From positions 1-64,000 of the forward strand of contig JBKQRV010000162.1 in the NCBI GenBank assembly GCA_052143835.1: 64,000 nucleotides of DNA, given 5' to 3'. The translations under genes were made by a program, and so were the position numbers. Source of the DNA: DASPPM01 sp052143835. GTDB lineage: Bacteria > Pseudomonadota > Alphaproteobacteria > JACZXZ01. Of the stretch, positions 24,470-36,064 are shown in pieces (positions within the stretch are counted from its first letter, which is position 1; each line of letters starts with the position of its first letter). The notes beneath the pieces were generated by a model, which made no database searches, had not been told where the DNA came from, and saw only the letters and a list, made by a program, of their open reading frames with translations.

Positions 24470-24560
24470 GTCGTCACACCCGCGAAAGCGGGTGTCCAGA
24501 AGTCTCACACAGCGCGCCGCCCTGGTGGCCCTGGATTCCCGCTTTCGCGGGCATGACGAC
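24470..24560. repeat. Intergenic palindromic repeat element, CCCGCGAAAGCGGG type
   Basis: The ends GTCGTCACACCCGCGAAAGC and GCTTTCGCGGGCATGACGAC are near-perfect inverted copies, with GTCCAG and CTGGATTCC as inner arms. This is a common kind of repeat between genes of alphaproteobacteria. The remaining bases of the 24411-24592 gap hold no gene. Confidence 0.75.
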
Positions 24561-24592
24561 AACAAAACGATTCACTTATTTTTCAGCAGGCC

Positions 24593-25300
24593 TTACTCGT
24601 CGAACGCGATGTTGACGCGGCGGTTGTGCTTGCCCTTGCTCTCGATCTTGGTGATGACCACGCGTCCGATCTCGCCCGTGCGCGCGACGTGCGTGCCGCC
24701 GCAGGGCTGCAGGTCGACCCCCTCGATGTCGAGCAGGCGCACGCGCCCCTGGCCCGAGGGCGGCTTGACCGACATGGTGCGCACGAGATCCGGCTTGGCC
24801 GCGAGCTCCTCGTCGGTGATCCAGCGCACGCCGACCGCGTGGTCCTCCGCGATCAGCTTGTTGACCTTCTCGGTGATCGCGTCCTTGTCGAGCGTATCCT
24901 GGGTGTCGAAGTCGAGCCTGCCCTTGCCGTCGCCGATCTGACCGCCGGTGACGCCCGCGGGAATGACCGCGCAGAGGAGGTGGAGCGAGGTGTGGATGCG
25001 CATGTGGCGGTGGCGGCGGGCCCAATCGATCTCGGCCACCACCTTGTCGCCGAGCCGCGGCAGCGCCTCGCCGGCCTCGGGGACATGGAGGATCTCGCCT
25101 TGCCCGTCGCCCTTGCGCGTGTCGGCGATGCGCACGACGCTGCCGCCCGAGAGCGTGAGCGTGCCGCTGTCGCCGGGCTGGCCGCCGCCCATGACGTAGA
25201 ACACGGTGCGGTCGAGTTGGATGCCGCGCGGATCGACCGCGGTGACGGTCGCCTCGCAGCGCTTGAGATAATGGTCGGCGCGGAACAGTTCCTCGGTCAC
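24593..25300 (-). CDS. Alanyl-tRNA editing protein (AlaX-type)
   Basis: A 235-residue free-standing editing domain homologous to that of alanyl-tRNA synthetase, which deacylates mischarged Ser- or Gly-tRNA(Ala). Zinc-site motifs are present: HTSLH within RIHTSLHLLC (HxxxH) and CGGTHVAR near the C-terminus. The N-terminal domain has FYVMGGGQPGDSG (GGGQPxDxG). The start is a GTG at 25300 overlapping the upstream dehydratase stop by 4 nt (GTGA), so the two genes are coupled. Length fits the AlaX-M/AlaXP group. Confidence 0.92.
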   Translation of the reverse strand: MTEELFRADHYLKRCEATVTAVDPRGIQLDRTVFYVMGGGQPGDSGTLTLSGGSVVRIADTRKGDGQGEILHVPEAGEALPRLGDKVVAEIDWARRHRHMRIHTSLHLLCAVIPAGVTGGQIGDGKGRLDFDTQDTLDKDAITEKVNKLIAEDHAVGVRWITDEELAAKPDLVRTMSVKPPSGQGRVRLLDIEGVDLQPCGGTHVARTGEIGRVVITKIESKGKHNRRVNIAFDE

Positions 25301-26301
25301 GTTGTCCCTCCCTTCTCCTCGCCGTCGCCGGCGGCGAGAATGGGCGCATAGACCGCGCGGTCGACATTGCCGCCCGAAAGCACGAGGCCAATGCGCTTCC
25401 CTGCCATCCGTCCGCGCTCCTTCAAGAGGGCCGCGAGCGGGGCGGCACCGGCACCCTCGGCGAGGTTGTGTGTGTCGGTAAAATAATGCCGCATGGCCGC
25501 CGCGATCTCCACCTCGCTCACGGCGACGATGCGCTCGGCCCCGCGGTTGATGACGGCGACCGCGTCAGCGTCGGGCACGCGGCAGGCGAGCCCGTCCGCA
25601 ATGGTGTCGGCCGAGTTGGTCGAGACCGGCTTGCCCGCGGCAAAGGAGAGCGCGTAGGCGGCTGCAGCCTCGGCGACCACGCCCACGACCTTGGTCTTGA
25701 GCCCGAGCGCATCGCGCGCCGCGATCATGCCGCTCACCCCCGAGCCTTGTCCGATCGGCACATAGACGGTGTCGAGCCCTTCTACCGCGCGCAGGAGCTC
25801 GAGGCTGTAGCTCGCCACACCCTGGATGAGAAGCGGATGGTATGAGCGCAGCATGTGAAGCCCGCGCTTGCCTGCGAGTTCGGCCGCGTGCTCGTAGGCG
25901 ACCTGGAAGTCGTGGCCGTGCTCGACGAGCTCGACGCCGAGCGAACGCATGGCGCGGTTCTTCTCGACGCTGTTGCCGCGGGGCACCACCACGACGGCGG
26001 CGAGCCCGGCGCGCCGGGCGGCGAACCCCACGCTTTGCCCGTGATTGCCGCGCGTGGCGGTGACTACGCCCGCAAGGTTCGGCTCTCGGCGCTTGAGCGC
26101 CTCCATATAGACGATGCCGCCGCGCAGCTTGAAGGCGCCGATGGGCGTGTGGTTCTCGTGCTTGACCCAGACTTCCGCACCGGCGCGCTCCGAGAGGAGC
26201 GGCCAGCAGAACTGCGGCGTCGGCGGCATCACGCCATGGACGAGCGCCGCCGCCGTCTCAAGCTGGCTCAGCGTGAACTCCTGCGTCTTTCCTTGTTCCA
26301 T
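25297..26301 (-). CDS. Threonine/serine dehydratase-like PLP enzyme
   Basis: A 334-residue fold-type II pyridoxal-phosphate enzyme. The PLP lysine is in PIGAFKLRGG. ATRGNHGQSV is the ring-side Asn loop, GQGSGVSG binds the cofactor phosphate, and LSGGNVD is the C-terminal serine/glycine motif. This is the layout of threonine ammonia-lyase and serine racemase-like enzymes without the regulatory ACT domain. The ATG at 26301 is preceded by a plausible site. It overlaps alaX by 4 nt, and coupling to an editing enzyme suggests amino-acid homeostasis. The specific amino-acid substrate is unknown. Confidence 0.88.
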   Translation of the reverse strand: MEQGKTQEFTLSQLETAAALVHGVMPPTPQFCWPLLSERAGAEVWVKHENHTPIGAFKLRGGIVYMEALKRREPNLAGVVTATRGNHGQSVGFAARRAGLAAVVVVPRGNSVEKNRAMRSLGVELVEHGHDFQVAYEHAAELAGKRGLHMLRSYHPLLIQGVASYSLELLRAVEGLDTVYVPIGQGSGVSGMIAARDALGLKTKVVGVVAEAAAAYALSFAAGKPVSTNSADTIADGLACRVPDADAVAVINRGAERIVAVSEVEIAAAMRHYFTDTHNLAEGAGAAPLAALLKERGRMAGKRIGLVLSGGNVDRAVYAPILAAGDGEEKGGTT

Positions 26302-26333
26302 TATCCGGTCCCTCTCCTCCGCGCGCCGATCCC

Positions 26334-27221
26334 TCAACGCCGCTGCGCGAGCCAGATGCCGCCCAGGATCACGAGGCCCGCGAGGGCCAGCGGCAAGGTC
26401 AGTCTCTCGCCCAAGACGAGGACGGCAAGCAAGACGCTGCCCACGGGCAAGGCGAACTGCGCGGCGCCGATGCGCGCGATCCCCCCGCGCGCCAGCGCCC
26501 AATACCAGGCGATGTAGCCGATGATCGAGGAGAAGAGGGCAAGATAGGCAAGCGCCGCCCACACCGTGAGCGTGGCCTCGCCCCACGCGGCATCCCGTCC
26601 CCAGATGGCAAGCGGGATGAGCATGACGATCCCGCCCACGAGATTGCCCCAGAGCGTGGTGGCCCATGTGCCGATGCGCAAGGAGAGCTTGCTGCCGGCG
26701 ACATAGCCAGCCGAGGCGGAGAGGCCGCCGGCGAGGATCATGACATCGCCCCAGAAGCTGCCGGCGCCGCTCAAGCCCAGCCGCAGCCCAATGAGTGCTA
26801 CCTCGCCCGCGAATGCCACGGCGCAGCCGAGCAGCCAAAGTGCCCCCGGAAAGCGCCGCTCGACGAGTGCCGCGATCGTGCCCGTGAAGATCGGCTGCGC
26901 CACGAGGATGAGCGCCGCGTGTGAAGCGCTCGTGTAGCGCAGGCCGACGGCGAAAATGATGGGAAAGACCACGAAGCCGCAAAGCGCGCTCGCCACGAGA
27001 AGAAGGACGTCGCCGAGCGCGCGCGGATAGGGCAGGCGGGCGAAGGCCACGAGCGGCACCACGGCGAGCCCGGCAAGGGCGCTGCGCAGCACGCCGACCA
27101 GGAGCGGGTCGAAGGCGTTGACCGCGAGCTTGGTGACGACCGGCGTGCCGGTCCACACCACGACCGCGAAAGCGGCCGCACCGTAGACCGCGAGGTGCGG
27201 CACCGTGCCGGCTTTGGCCAT
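26334..27221 (-). CDS. DMT-family (EamA) membrane transporter
   Basis: A 295-residue integral membrane protein with ten predicted helices in two EamA repeats. Examples are VYGAAAFAVVVWTGTPVVTK at the start, with the following FDPLLVGVLRSALAGLAVV, and GGDVMILAGGLSASAGYVAGS-like segments in the second half. Such proteins export amino acids or other metabolites. The start MAKAGTVPHLAVYGAAAF (27221) is preferred over the more distal ATG at 27278, which would add a hydrophilic tail. It faces the MocR-type regulator across a 142-base divergent region, a pairing that often reflects local regulation. It lies 32 nt upstream of the dehydratase gene. Confidence 0.85.
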   Translation of the reverse strand: MAKAGTVPHLAVYGAAAFAVVVWTGTPVVTKLAVNAFDPLLVGVLRSALAGLAVVPLVAFARLPYPRALGDVLLLVASALCGFVVFPIIFAVGLRYTSASHAALILVAQPIFTGTIAALVERRFPGALWLLGCAVAFAGEVALIGLRLGLSGAGSFWGDVMILAGGLSASAGYVAGSKLSLRIGTWATTLWGNLVGGIVMLIPLAIWGRDAAWGEATLTVWAALAYLALFSSIIGYIAWYWALARGGIARIGAAQFALPVGSVLLAVLVLGERLTLPLALAGLVILGGIWLAQRR

Positions 27222-27363
27222 GGCCGATGCGGATCGCGTCACCTCGACCTCCCGTCCCTCGTCCCAGCGTGCGATCATCCCCAGGGCCGGGATTCCCGCA
27301 AAATTGTCATCATTGTCTCAAGATACTTGACAGCAATAGCGAGTCAATTGCCATATTGTCACC

Positions 27364-28746
27364 ATGACAATTTGGCTGCCCCGCCTGGAGGGACGCGTCG
27401 GGCCACGCTATGTAGCGATCGCCGACGCGCTGCGCGAGGACGTGGCAGCCGGCCGGCTCGAGCCCGGCGCGCGGCTGCCGCCGCAGCGCGCGCTTGCCTT
27501 TCGCCTCGGCGTCACGCTCGGTACGGTCTCGCGCGCCTATCTCGAGGCGGAGCGGCGCGGCCTCGTGCGCGGGGAGGTGGGGCGCGGCACCTTCGTGTGC
27601 TCGCGCATGGCGGAGGAAGGTCTCGCCCTCCAGCGCGAGGAGCCGGGTATCGTCGACCTCTCGCTCAATCGCCCCACGCTCGGCGGCATCTCGAGCGAGC
27701 TCGCGGCAACGCTCGCCCAGCTCTCGCGCCGCAACGATCTCTCGCCACTGCTCGCTTACCAGAGCGAGCTCGGGATAGCAGCCCACCGCGAGGCGGCCGT
27801 CGAGTGGCTCGCCCGCACCGGGGTGGAGGCCGCGGTCGAGCGCGTCGCCATCACCTGCGGCGCGCAGCACGGTCTCGAGGTCTCGCTCGCGGCCGCGACC
27901 CAGCCGGGCGACACGCTCCTCGTCGAGATGCTGACCTTTCCCGGCATCAAGCCGCTCGCGGCACGCTTCGGCGTGACGCTCAAGGCGCTCTCGGGCGACC
28001 GCGACGGGCTCTTGCCCGACTCGCTCGAGGCCGCCTGCCGCGACGGCCGGCCGGCCGCACTTTTCACCATGCCGACGCTGCACAATCCGACGACTGCGAC
28101 GCTTTCCGGCGAGCGCCGGCGCGCCGTGGTGGAGATCGCGCGGCGTCACGATCTCACCATCATCGAGGACGACATCTACGGCTTTCTCGTCGAGGATGCT
28201 CCGGCGCCGCTCGCAGCCCTTGCGCCCGAGCGCGTCCTCTATGTGACGAGCCTCTCGAAGAGCATGGCGGCGGGCCTGCGGCTCGGCTACGTCGCCTGCC
28301 CGGAGGCGCTTCTCGGGCGGCTCGCGGCGGCGGTGCGTTCGACCGTGTGGATGGCGCCCCCACTCATGGCCGAGATCGGCGCGCGTTGGATCCGCGACGG
28401 CACCGGCATGCGCCTGGCAAGCGCGCGACGCGAGGAGACAAGGCGGCGGCAGGCCCTCGCGGCGCGCCATCTCGCGGGTCAAGACATCGAAACCCACCCG
28501 GCGAGCTTCCACCTCTGGCTCCATCTGCCGGAGCCGTGGCGCTGGAGCGATTTCGTCGCCGCCGCCGAGGCGCGCGGCGTGCGCTTAACACCCCCCGATC
28601 TCTTCGTGACGGGACGCGGCAGCGCGCCCCACGCGGTGCGCCTCTGCCTGACCGCGGTCGAGAGCGAGGCCCGGCTCGAGAGCGCGCTCGAGAAGCTGGC
28701 GGGGCTCCTCGCCTCCGCACCCGAGCCCCGCCTCTCCGTGGTTTAG
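27364..28746 (+). CDS. MocR-type GntR regulator with aminotransferase domain
   Basis: A 460-residue chimera. An N-terminal winged helix (about 15-80: LRPP-type recognition segment LPPQRALAFRLGVTLGTVSR) is joined to a class I aminotransferase-like domain (about 105-450). The PLP lysine is in the SLSKSMAAGLRLGY motif, and NPTTATLSGERRRAVVEIAR forms the cofactor-binding Asn-Pro region. MocR proteins use PLP, amino acids or GABA as signals and regulate adjacent genes. The divergent DMT exporter and dehydratase/alaX operon is the likely target. The ATG at 27364 begins right after an A/T-rich promoter-like region. Confidence 0.9.
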   Translation: MTIWLPRLEGRVGPRYVAIADALREDVAAGRLEPGARLPPQRALAFRLGVTLGTVSRAYLEAERRGLVRGEVGRGTFVCSRMAEEGLALQREEPGIVDLSLNRPTLGGISSELAATLAQLSRRNDLSPLLAYQSELGIAAHREAAVEWLARTGVEAAVERVAITCGAQHGLEVSLAAATQPGDTLLVEMLTFPGIKPLAARFGVTLKALSGDRDGLLPDSLEAACRDGRPAALFTMPTLHNPTTATLSGERRRAVVEIARRHDLTIIEDDIYGFLVEDAPAPLAALAPERVLYVTSLSKSMAAGLRLGYVACPEALLGRLAAAVRSTVWMAPPLMAEIGARWIRDGTGMRLASARREETRRRQALAARHLAGQDIETHPASFHLWLHLPEPWRWSDFVAAAEARGVRLTPPDLFVTGRGSAPHAVRLCLTAVESEARLESALEKLAGLLASAPEPRLSVV

Positions 28747-28750
28747 CCTC

Positions 28751-29935
28751 TCACTGCATGTTGCCGCGCACGGAGCCGGGGTGGCCCGGCAGCTTGAGCG
28801 TCTTGCCCGTGTTGGTGACCTTCGAGCCGTCGACCTTGAGGATCGAGAGGTCGCTGTCGAGGTAGTTGCCGACGTAGAGATAGCGGCCGTCCGGACTGAA
28901 CGCGGCACCCTCGGCAAGGGCACCCACCTCAACGTCCGCCGTCTTGTGCACCTTCTTGCCGTTGATGCTGAGCACGCTGACAGTCGATTTGGCCTTATGG
29001 TACCAGGCCTTGACGGGCCCGGCGCCGCTGCCGTTCAGGTTGATGGTGACGGCAAGCCGGCCGTTCGGGCTGAAGACGAGCCCTTCGGGCGCGTCGCCGA
29101 CGGCGGCGTAGTCGATGACGCGCGGCGGATTCGCCTGCATGTCGATGACGGCGACGGAATCGGCACTGCCGTCAGAGGCGCCGCCGTTGCCTTGGTTGCC
29201 GGCGAGCGCGATGTCGCCCTTGGGCGAGATCTGCACATTGTACGGCCATACGCCCACCGAGATGTCGTAGTTGTGGTAGCTTACCTTCTCGCCGTCGATG
29301 TCGAGCACGGCGATCTTGCTGACCGTGTACTTGGCGGCGAGCGCGTGCTTGCCGTCGGGCGCAATCGCCACGGCCGCGACCGAGTCGCCCATCGGCACCG
29401 TGCCCACGACCTTGACCTCCTTGCCCTTGATCGAGAGCACGCTGATCGAGTTGTCGGCGCGGTTGGTGACGAGGGCCAAATCGCCCTTCCTGCTGATGGC
29501 GAGGCCGGAGGGCTGCTTGCCGACCTCGATGGTCGCGAGCAGGGCCGGCGGATCGGCCTTGAGATCGATGGTGAAGAGCTGCGTCGCCGGCACGTTCTTG
29601 AGCCCGCCCGAGCCGTCCGGCTGCACGTCGAGCGAGTTGGCGAGAAGTGCGAGCGAGCCGTCGGGAGTGATCTGCAGATTGACGGGCGGGCCCACGACCG
29701 AGTTCTCGAGCTTGAGACTGGTGACGATCTTGGGCGCGAGGCGGTCCTTGATGTCGACGACCGAGAGCGTGTCGTTGCCGGCGGGGTGCAGCACGGCCTT
29801 GCCGGCGTCGTCCCACAGGAGCTTCTCGTCGTTGCCGACGATGATCACCTGGGCCTCGGCCGAGAACGCGAGCGCTCCCCACAGCATGGCCGTGAGTGCG
29901 GCGCCCAGCAGACGGCGCATGTCTTTTCGAGCCAT
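28751..29935 (-). CDS. YncE-like beta-propeller protein, exported
   Basis: A 394-residue periplasmic protein. An N-terminal signal peptide (MARKDMRRLLGAALTAMLWG, then GALAFSAEAQ) is followed by repeats of about 45-50 residues, each with a DxKxxPP/LATI-like strand and patterns such as SPKGDIALAGNQGNG, SPNGRLAVTINLNG and SPDGRYLYVGNYLDSD. These are YVTN/YncE seven-bladed propeller repeats. No enzymatic motif is visible. It stands alone, convergent with the MocR gene. A structural or binding role in the periplasm is inferred. Confidence 0.82.
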   Translation of the reverse strand: MARKDMRRLLGAALTAMLWGALAFSAEAQVIIVGNDEKLLWDDAGKAVLHPAGNDTLSVVDIKDRLAPKIVTSLKLENSVVGPPVNLQITPDGSLALLANSLDVQPDGSGGLKNVPATQLFTIDLKADPPALLATIEVGKQPSGLAISRKGDLALVTNRADNSISVLSIKGKEVKVVGTVPMGDSVAAVAIAPDGKHALAAKYTVSKIAVLDIDGEKVSYHNYDISVGVWPYNVQISPKGDIALAGNQGNGGASDGSADSVAVIDMQANPPRVIDYAAVGDAPEGLVFSPNGRLAVTINLNGSGAGPVKAWYHKAKSTVSVLSINGKKVHKTADVEVGALAEGAAFSPDGRYLYVGNYLDSDLSILKVDGSKVTNTGKTLKLPGHPGSVRGNMQ

Positions 29936-30085
29936 CGTGAAAATCCTCCCTTGCCGCGTTATTTCGGCCCCTTGCGGGCCTCTTGTTCAACGGCCCCAAG
30001 ATTAGCAGGCATCGGCGCGCGGCGCCAACCCATAGCGCGCATTTCGCGCAATACAGGTGCAGCCCGCAACCGTCTTGGCCGCACG

Positions 30086-30892
30086 CTAATTGGCGTCGAA
30101 CGGGCGCACCGTGTGGGCGTGGTTGAGCGGCCCCCGGCCGTGGCCGAAGCCGGGTGCGGTGCGGATCGCTTCCTGGAGATAGGCGCGCGCGCGGGCGACC
30201 GCGTCCGCGAGCGCGAGCCCTTGCGCCAGGCCCGTGGCGATGGCCGAGGCGAGCGTGCAGCCCGTGCCGTGCGTGCTCCGGGTCTCGAGCCGCGGGTATT
30301 CGAAGGCTCGGGTGCCCTCAGCGCTCACCAAAAGATCGACGACGCTCGGCCCTGCGAGGTGGCCGCCCTTCAAGAGGACCGCCCGGCAGCCGAGTGCCAA
30401 CAGCAAGCGCGCAGCTTCCGCCATCGCCTCGCGGCTCTCGATGCGGGCTCCGGAGAGCGCCTCGGCTTCGGGGATATTCGGCGTCACTAGCGTGGCGAGC
30501 GGAAAGAGCCGCGCCTTAAGCGTGGCGACGGCGTCCTCGGCGAGCAGCCGTCCGCCGCCGGTCGCCACCATGACCGGATCCACGACGAGCGGCAGCCGCG
30601 GCACCTTCGCCGCGAGCACGTCGGCGACCGCTTTGATCATCGCGTCGTTGACCAGCATGCCGCTCTTGGCCGCATCGGCGCCGAGGTCGTCGAGCACCAA
30701 GGCCATCTGCCGCGCCACGAAGGCGGGCTCGGTCGGAAGCACGCCGTGGACGCCGCGCGTGTCCTGGGCGGTGAGTGCCGTCGTCGCGGTCATGGCATAG
30801 CCGCCGAGTGCGGTCACCGTCTTGATGTCGGCCTCGATGCCGGCGCCGCCGCCGGAATCCGATCCCGCGATGATGAGGACCCTGCCCTTCAC
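30086..30892 (-). CDS. thiD: Hydroxymethylpyrimidine (phosphate) kinase
   Basis: A 268-residue ribokinase-fold enzyme that phosphorylates HMP and HMP-phosphate for thiamine synthesis. The start VKGRVLIIAGSDSGGGAGIEAD has the HMP-binding GSDSGGGAG. The middle has DPVMVATGG, and the anion-hole motif STHGTGCTLASAIA contains the catalytic Cys region. The GTG at 30892 is chosen because the family begins there and it lies 10 nt after glmM; an upstream ATG (30949) overlaps glmM. It is the last gene of the ruvC-to-thiD direction block, co-oriented with glmM. Confidence 0.92.
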   Translation of the reverse strand: MKGRVLIIAGSDSGGGAGIEADIKTVTALGGYAMTATTALTAQDTRGVHGVLPTEPAFVARQMALVLDDLGADAAKSGMLVNDAMIKAVADVLAAKVPRLPLVVDPVMVATGGGRLLAEDAVATLKARLFPLATLVTPNIPEAEALSGARIESREAMAEAARLLLALGCRAVLLKGGHLAGPSVVDLLVSAEGTRAFEYPRLETRSTHGTGCTLASAIATGLAQGLALADAVARARAYLQEAIRTAPGFGHGRGPLNHAHTVRPFDAN

Positions 30893-30902
30893 GGCCGCGG
30901 CG

Positions 30903-32249
30903 CTAGCCGGCCGACTGCTCGATCGCGCGCACCACTTCGTCGACCACACGGCCGACGAGCGTGTCGTCCTCGCCTTCCGCCATGACGCGGATGACCGGCT
31001 CGGTGCCGGATTTGCGGATGAGGAGGCGCCCCTTGAGCCCGAGCATGGCTTCCGCCTCGCGGATCGCCGCCTTGACGCTCGCGCGCTCGAGCGGCGCGCC
31101 GCCGTTGAAGTGCACGTTGCGCAGGAGCTGCGGCAGCGGCTCGAAGAGATGCACCGCTTCGCTCGCCGGCCGGCTCCCCTCGCTCAGGGCCGCGAGCACC
31201 TGGAGGGCCGAGATGAGCCCGTCCCCGGTCGTCGTATAGTCGGAAAGAATGATGTGCCCCGACTGCTCGCCGCCCACGTTGTAGCCGCCGTCGCGCATGG
31301 TCTCGAGCACGTAGCGGTCGCCGACCTGGGTGCGCACGAGCTTGAGACCGAGGCTCGCCAGGCAGCGCTCGAGGCCGAGGTTCGACATCACGGTGGCGAC
31401 AACGCCGCCGCCGCGGAGCTGGCCCGAGGCGTGCCAGGTGCGCGCGACGAGCGCCATCAGCTGGTCGCCGCCGAGCCTGGCGCCGCGCTCGTCGACCATG
31501 ACGACGCGGTCCCCGTCGCCGTCGAGCGCGATCCCGACATCGGCCTTCTCCTTGAGCACGCGCTCCTGGAGGACCGCGGTATCGGTGGCGCCGAAGCCCT
31601 TGTTGATGTTGAGGCCGTCGGGCTCGACGCCGATCGCCACCACCTCCGCCCCGAGCTCGAACAGCACCGCCGGTGCTGCGCGATAGGCCGCACCGTTGGC
31701 GCAGTCGATGACGATCTTGCGGCCGTCGAGCCGCCGGCCGCGCGGAAAGCTCGCCTTGACGAACTCGATGTAGCGTCCGAGCGCGTCGTCGAGACGCGTG
31801 GCGCGCCCGAGCTTGTCGCTGGCGACGCGCGAGGCGCCCGTGCCGTTTCCGATGCGGCGCTCGATGTCGAGCTCGGCCTCGTCGGAAAGCTTGTAGCCGT
31901 CGGGGCCGAAGAGCTTGATGCCGTTGTCCTGGTAGAGGTTGTGCGAGGCGGAGATGACGACGCCCAAATCGGCGCGCAGCGAGCGCGTGAGCATGGCGAC
32001 GGCTGGGGTCGGCAGCGGGCCGAGCAGCACTACGTCCATGCCGACGGAGATGAAGCCCGCGGTCAGCGCCGGCTCGATGAGATAACCCGAGAGCCGGGTG
32101 TCCTTGCCGATCACAACGCGGTGGCGATGCGGTCCGCGGGTAAAGCGCTCGCCCGCGGCCATCGCGACTTTGAGCGCCGTCTCGGCGGTCATCGGCTCCG
32201 CATTGGCCTCCCCGCGGATGCCGTCGGTACCAAAGAGCTTGCGCGTCAC
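30903..32249 (-). CDS. glmM: Phosphoglucosamine mutase
   Basis: A 448-residue alpha-D-phosphohexomutase converting glucosamine-6-phosphate to glucosamine-1-phosphate for peptidoglycan and LPS. The serine that carries phosphate is in GVVISASHNLYQDNG; the metal loop is DGDGDRVVM, the sugar-binding loop is GGEQSGH, and the phosphate-binding RKSGTEPVIRVMAEG ends the protein. The start is GTG 32249 (TRKLFGTDGIRG), with GGAGGGGATGAG upstream. Neighbours are folP-ftsH upstream and thiD downstream, the usual ftsH-folP-glmM order. Confidence 0.95.
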   Translation of the reverse strand: MTRKLFGTDGIRGEANAEPMTAETALKVAMAAGERFTRGPHRHRVVIGKDTRLSGYLIEPALTAGFISVGMDVVLLGPLPTPAVAMLTRSLRADLGVVISASHNLYQDNGIKLFGPDGYKLSDEAELDIERRIGNGTGASRVASDKLGRATRLDDALGRYIEFVKASFPRGRRLDGRKIVIDCANGAAYRAAPAVLFELGAEVVAIGVEPDGLNINKGFGATDTAVLQERVLKEKADVGIALDGDGDRVVMVDERGARLGGDQLMALVARTWHASGQLRGGGVVATVMSNLGLERCLASLGLKLVRTQVGDRYVLETMRDGGYNVGGEQSGHIILSDYTTTGDGLISALQVLAALSEGSRPASEAVHLFEPLPQLLRNVHFNGGAPLERASVKAAIREAEAMLGLKGRLLIRKSGTEPVIRVMAEGEDDTLVGRVVDEVVRAIEQSAG

Positions 32250-32408
32250 CTCATCCCCTCCGGAATGCCGCCACACCTTATAGCAGAAGTGCCAAGGCGA
32301 TACAGCAGAGCGGCCAGCTTATGGCGACGACGCCCGGAAGGGGCGCGCACGCTCCCTTGGCAGCCGCCGATATGCTACTCTCCGACGAAGCCTCCCGGAG
32401 TCGCCGCA

Positions 32409-33008
32409 ATGAAATCTTCCTTCGAGATGCTGGCCGCCTACAACGCCTGGGTCAACGAGCGGCTCTTCGCGGCCGCCGCCAAAATCCCGGATCAGGACTA
32501 CCGCGCCGATCACGGCGTCTTCTTCCATTCGCTCCACGGCACGCTCAATCATCTCCTTTTGGGCGACCGCATTTGGATGCACCGTTTCACGCGCGAGGGC
32601 GACGAGCCCACGGCCCTCGATGCCATCCTTTACGACGATCTCGCAGCCCTTCACCGAGCCCGGTGCTTAGAGGACGCCCGCATCGTCTCCTACGTCGCCT
32701 CGCTCGGCGAGGCGGCGCTTGCCGGCACGGTCCGCTATCGCTCGACCCGCAGCCCGGCGGAGATCGAACAACTCCTCGCCCCTCTTCTGCTGCATTTCTT
32801 CAATCACCAGACCCATCACCGCGGACAGGCGCACGCCATCTTGACCAAGCTCACCGGGGAAGCGCCGTCTTTCGATCTCCTGATCTTCCAGCGCGAGACC
32901 GGCATCAGTCTTCTCAAGGGACAAGGCGGGGAGTTTACCGCACCCGAGCGGCGGCCGGCGCGCCCTGGCGGGGCTAGTAATTCCCCCTCAGTGCCCGCCA
33001 AAGATTGA
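32409..33008 (+). CDS. DinB-family protein
   Basis: A 199-residue four-helix-bundle protein. DinB metal ligands are present: His near residue 47 (HGTLNHLLLGDRIWM) and the HFFNHQTHHRGQAH motif near 137. DinB/YfiT proteins are putative metal-dependent enzymes, some using bacillithiol or glutathione. The ATG at 32409 follows GGAGTCGCC at good spacing. Its 3' end overlaps the convergent folP by 35 nt. It is inserted in an otherwise leftward block, between glmM and folP, so it probably has its own promoter. Confidence 0.85.
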   Translation: MKSSFEMLAAYNAWVNERLFAAAAKIPDQDYRADHGVFFHSLHGTLNHLLLGDRIWMHRFTREGDEPTALDAILYDDLAALHRARCLEDARIVSYVASLGEAALAGTVRYRSTRSPAEIEQLLAPLLLHFFNHQTHHRGQAHAILTKLTGEAPSFDLLIFQRETGISLLKGQGGEFTAPERRPARPGGASNSPSVPAKD

Positions 33009-34126
33009 CGGCCTGCAGCGTTTCCGCGACATCGTGCACGCGCAGGAGCTGCACGCCCTGGTCGAGTGCCGAAAGTGCCGCCGCGAGCGAGGCGCCGAGC
33101 CGCGCCTTGGGCGGCACCTCCTTCTTCGAGGCGCCGATCAGGAGCTTGCGCGAGGCGCCGATCAGGACCGCGCAGCCGAGTCCGTGGAAGAGTGCAAGCC
33201 GCTCGAGGATCTGCACATTATGCGACATCGTCTTGCCGAAGCCGAGGCCGGGATCGACGGCGATCGACGCGCGCGGGATGCCGGCGGCGATGGCCGCCTC
33301 CACGCGCGCGCCAAGTGCCTCGTAGACGTCGAGCGGGGCGAAGTCGTAGTGCGGCGCGCGGTTCATCGTGGCGGGCTCGCCCTGCATGTGCACGAGCACG
33401 ACCGCGGCCTTGCGCGCGGCCGCGAGCGGCAGGCTCAAGGGATCGCCCTTGAGCGCCGTCACGTCGTTGATGATGCGAGCGCCCGAGTCGAGCGCTGCCC
33501 GCATCACCGCGGCATGTCGGGTGTCGATCGAGATTCGGGTGCCAAGGCCGGCGCCCGCAAGGCCGTCGAGCACGGGTCCGACGCGGCGGAGCTCCTCCTC
33601 GAGCGCGACGGCAACAGCGCCCGGCCGGGTCGACTCGCCGCCCACGTCGACGATGTCGGCCCCCGCCTCGGCAAGGGCCAGGCCGTGGGCCACCGCACGC
33701 TCGGCGGCGAGATGATCGCCGCCGTCGGAGAAGCTGTCGGGGGTCGCATTCACGATGCCCATGAGACGCCGGCGGTCGAGCGAAAGCCCCGCAAAGTCGG
33801 CGCGGGGTGCCGCGAGGAGTGCTAAGAGCTCCGCGACCCGCGCCTCGACGAGAGGGCCCGCGTGGCGCGCCCACGACTCGAGCTCGGCGAGGGAGGCGAA
33901 GGCGCTCTCCGTGCGCCCGGCGGCGCGCACCAGGACTTCGCAGCGCGTGAAGGCGAGAGCGCCGCCGGCGAGCGGCCGCGCAGCGCCTGCCGCCAGGGCC
34001 GCGCGCGCCTCGGCGCCATGAACGAGGCCGGTCGGGCAAAGGAAGAGCCGTTCCGCAGCACCCGCCAACAAGGCAAAGCCCCGGTCGAGGCCGGGGCTTC
34101 GCGCCAGTGCCGCCTTGTCTTTCCCG

Positions 34127-34134
<8 letters not shown>
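32974..34134 (-). CDS. folP: Dihydropteroate synthase with N-terminal extension
   Basis: A 386-residue enzyme condensing 6-hydroxymethyl-dihydropterin diphosphate with p-aminobenzoate. Core motifs are all present: GIVNATPDSFSDGG, DVGGESTRPGA, IIND, VDPGLGFGKT and LIGASRK. The core is the usual length of about 270 residues, preceded by about 110 extra residues; similar extensions occur in other alphaproteobacterial FolP proteins. The start is uncertain: GTG 34134 overlaps ftsH by 8 nt, but a terminator-like hairpin lies at 34076-34099, so a TTG at 34071 or 34068 is possible. It overlaps the convergent dinB-like gene by 35 nt. Confidence 0.9.
34076..34099 (-). terminator. Hairpin after ftsH stop, inside the 5' part of folP
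   Basis: AAGCCCCGG/CCGGGGCTT, 9-bp stem with a 6-base loop, followed on the minus strand by TTTGCC. It sits 28 nt after the ftsH stop, where a terminator or attenuator would be expected, yet it is inside the longest folP frame. Confidence 0.4.
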
Positions 34135-36064
<1,930 letters not shown>
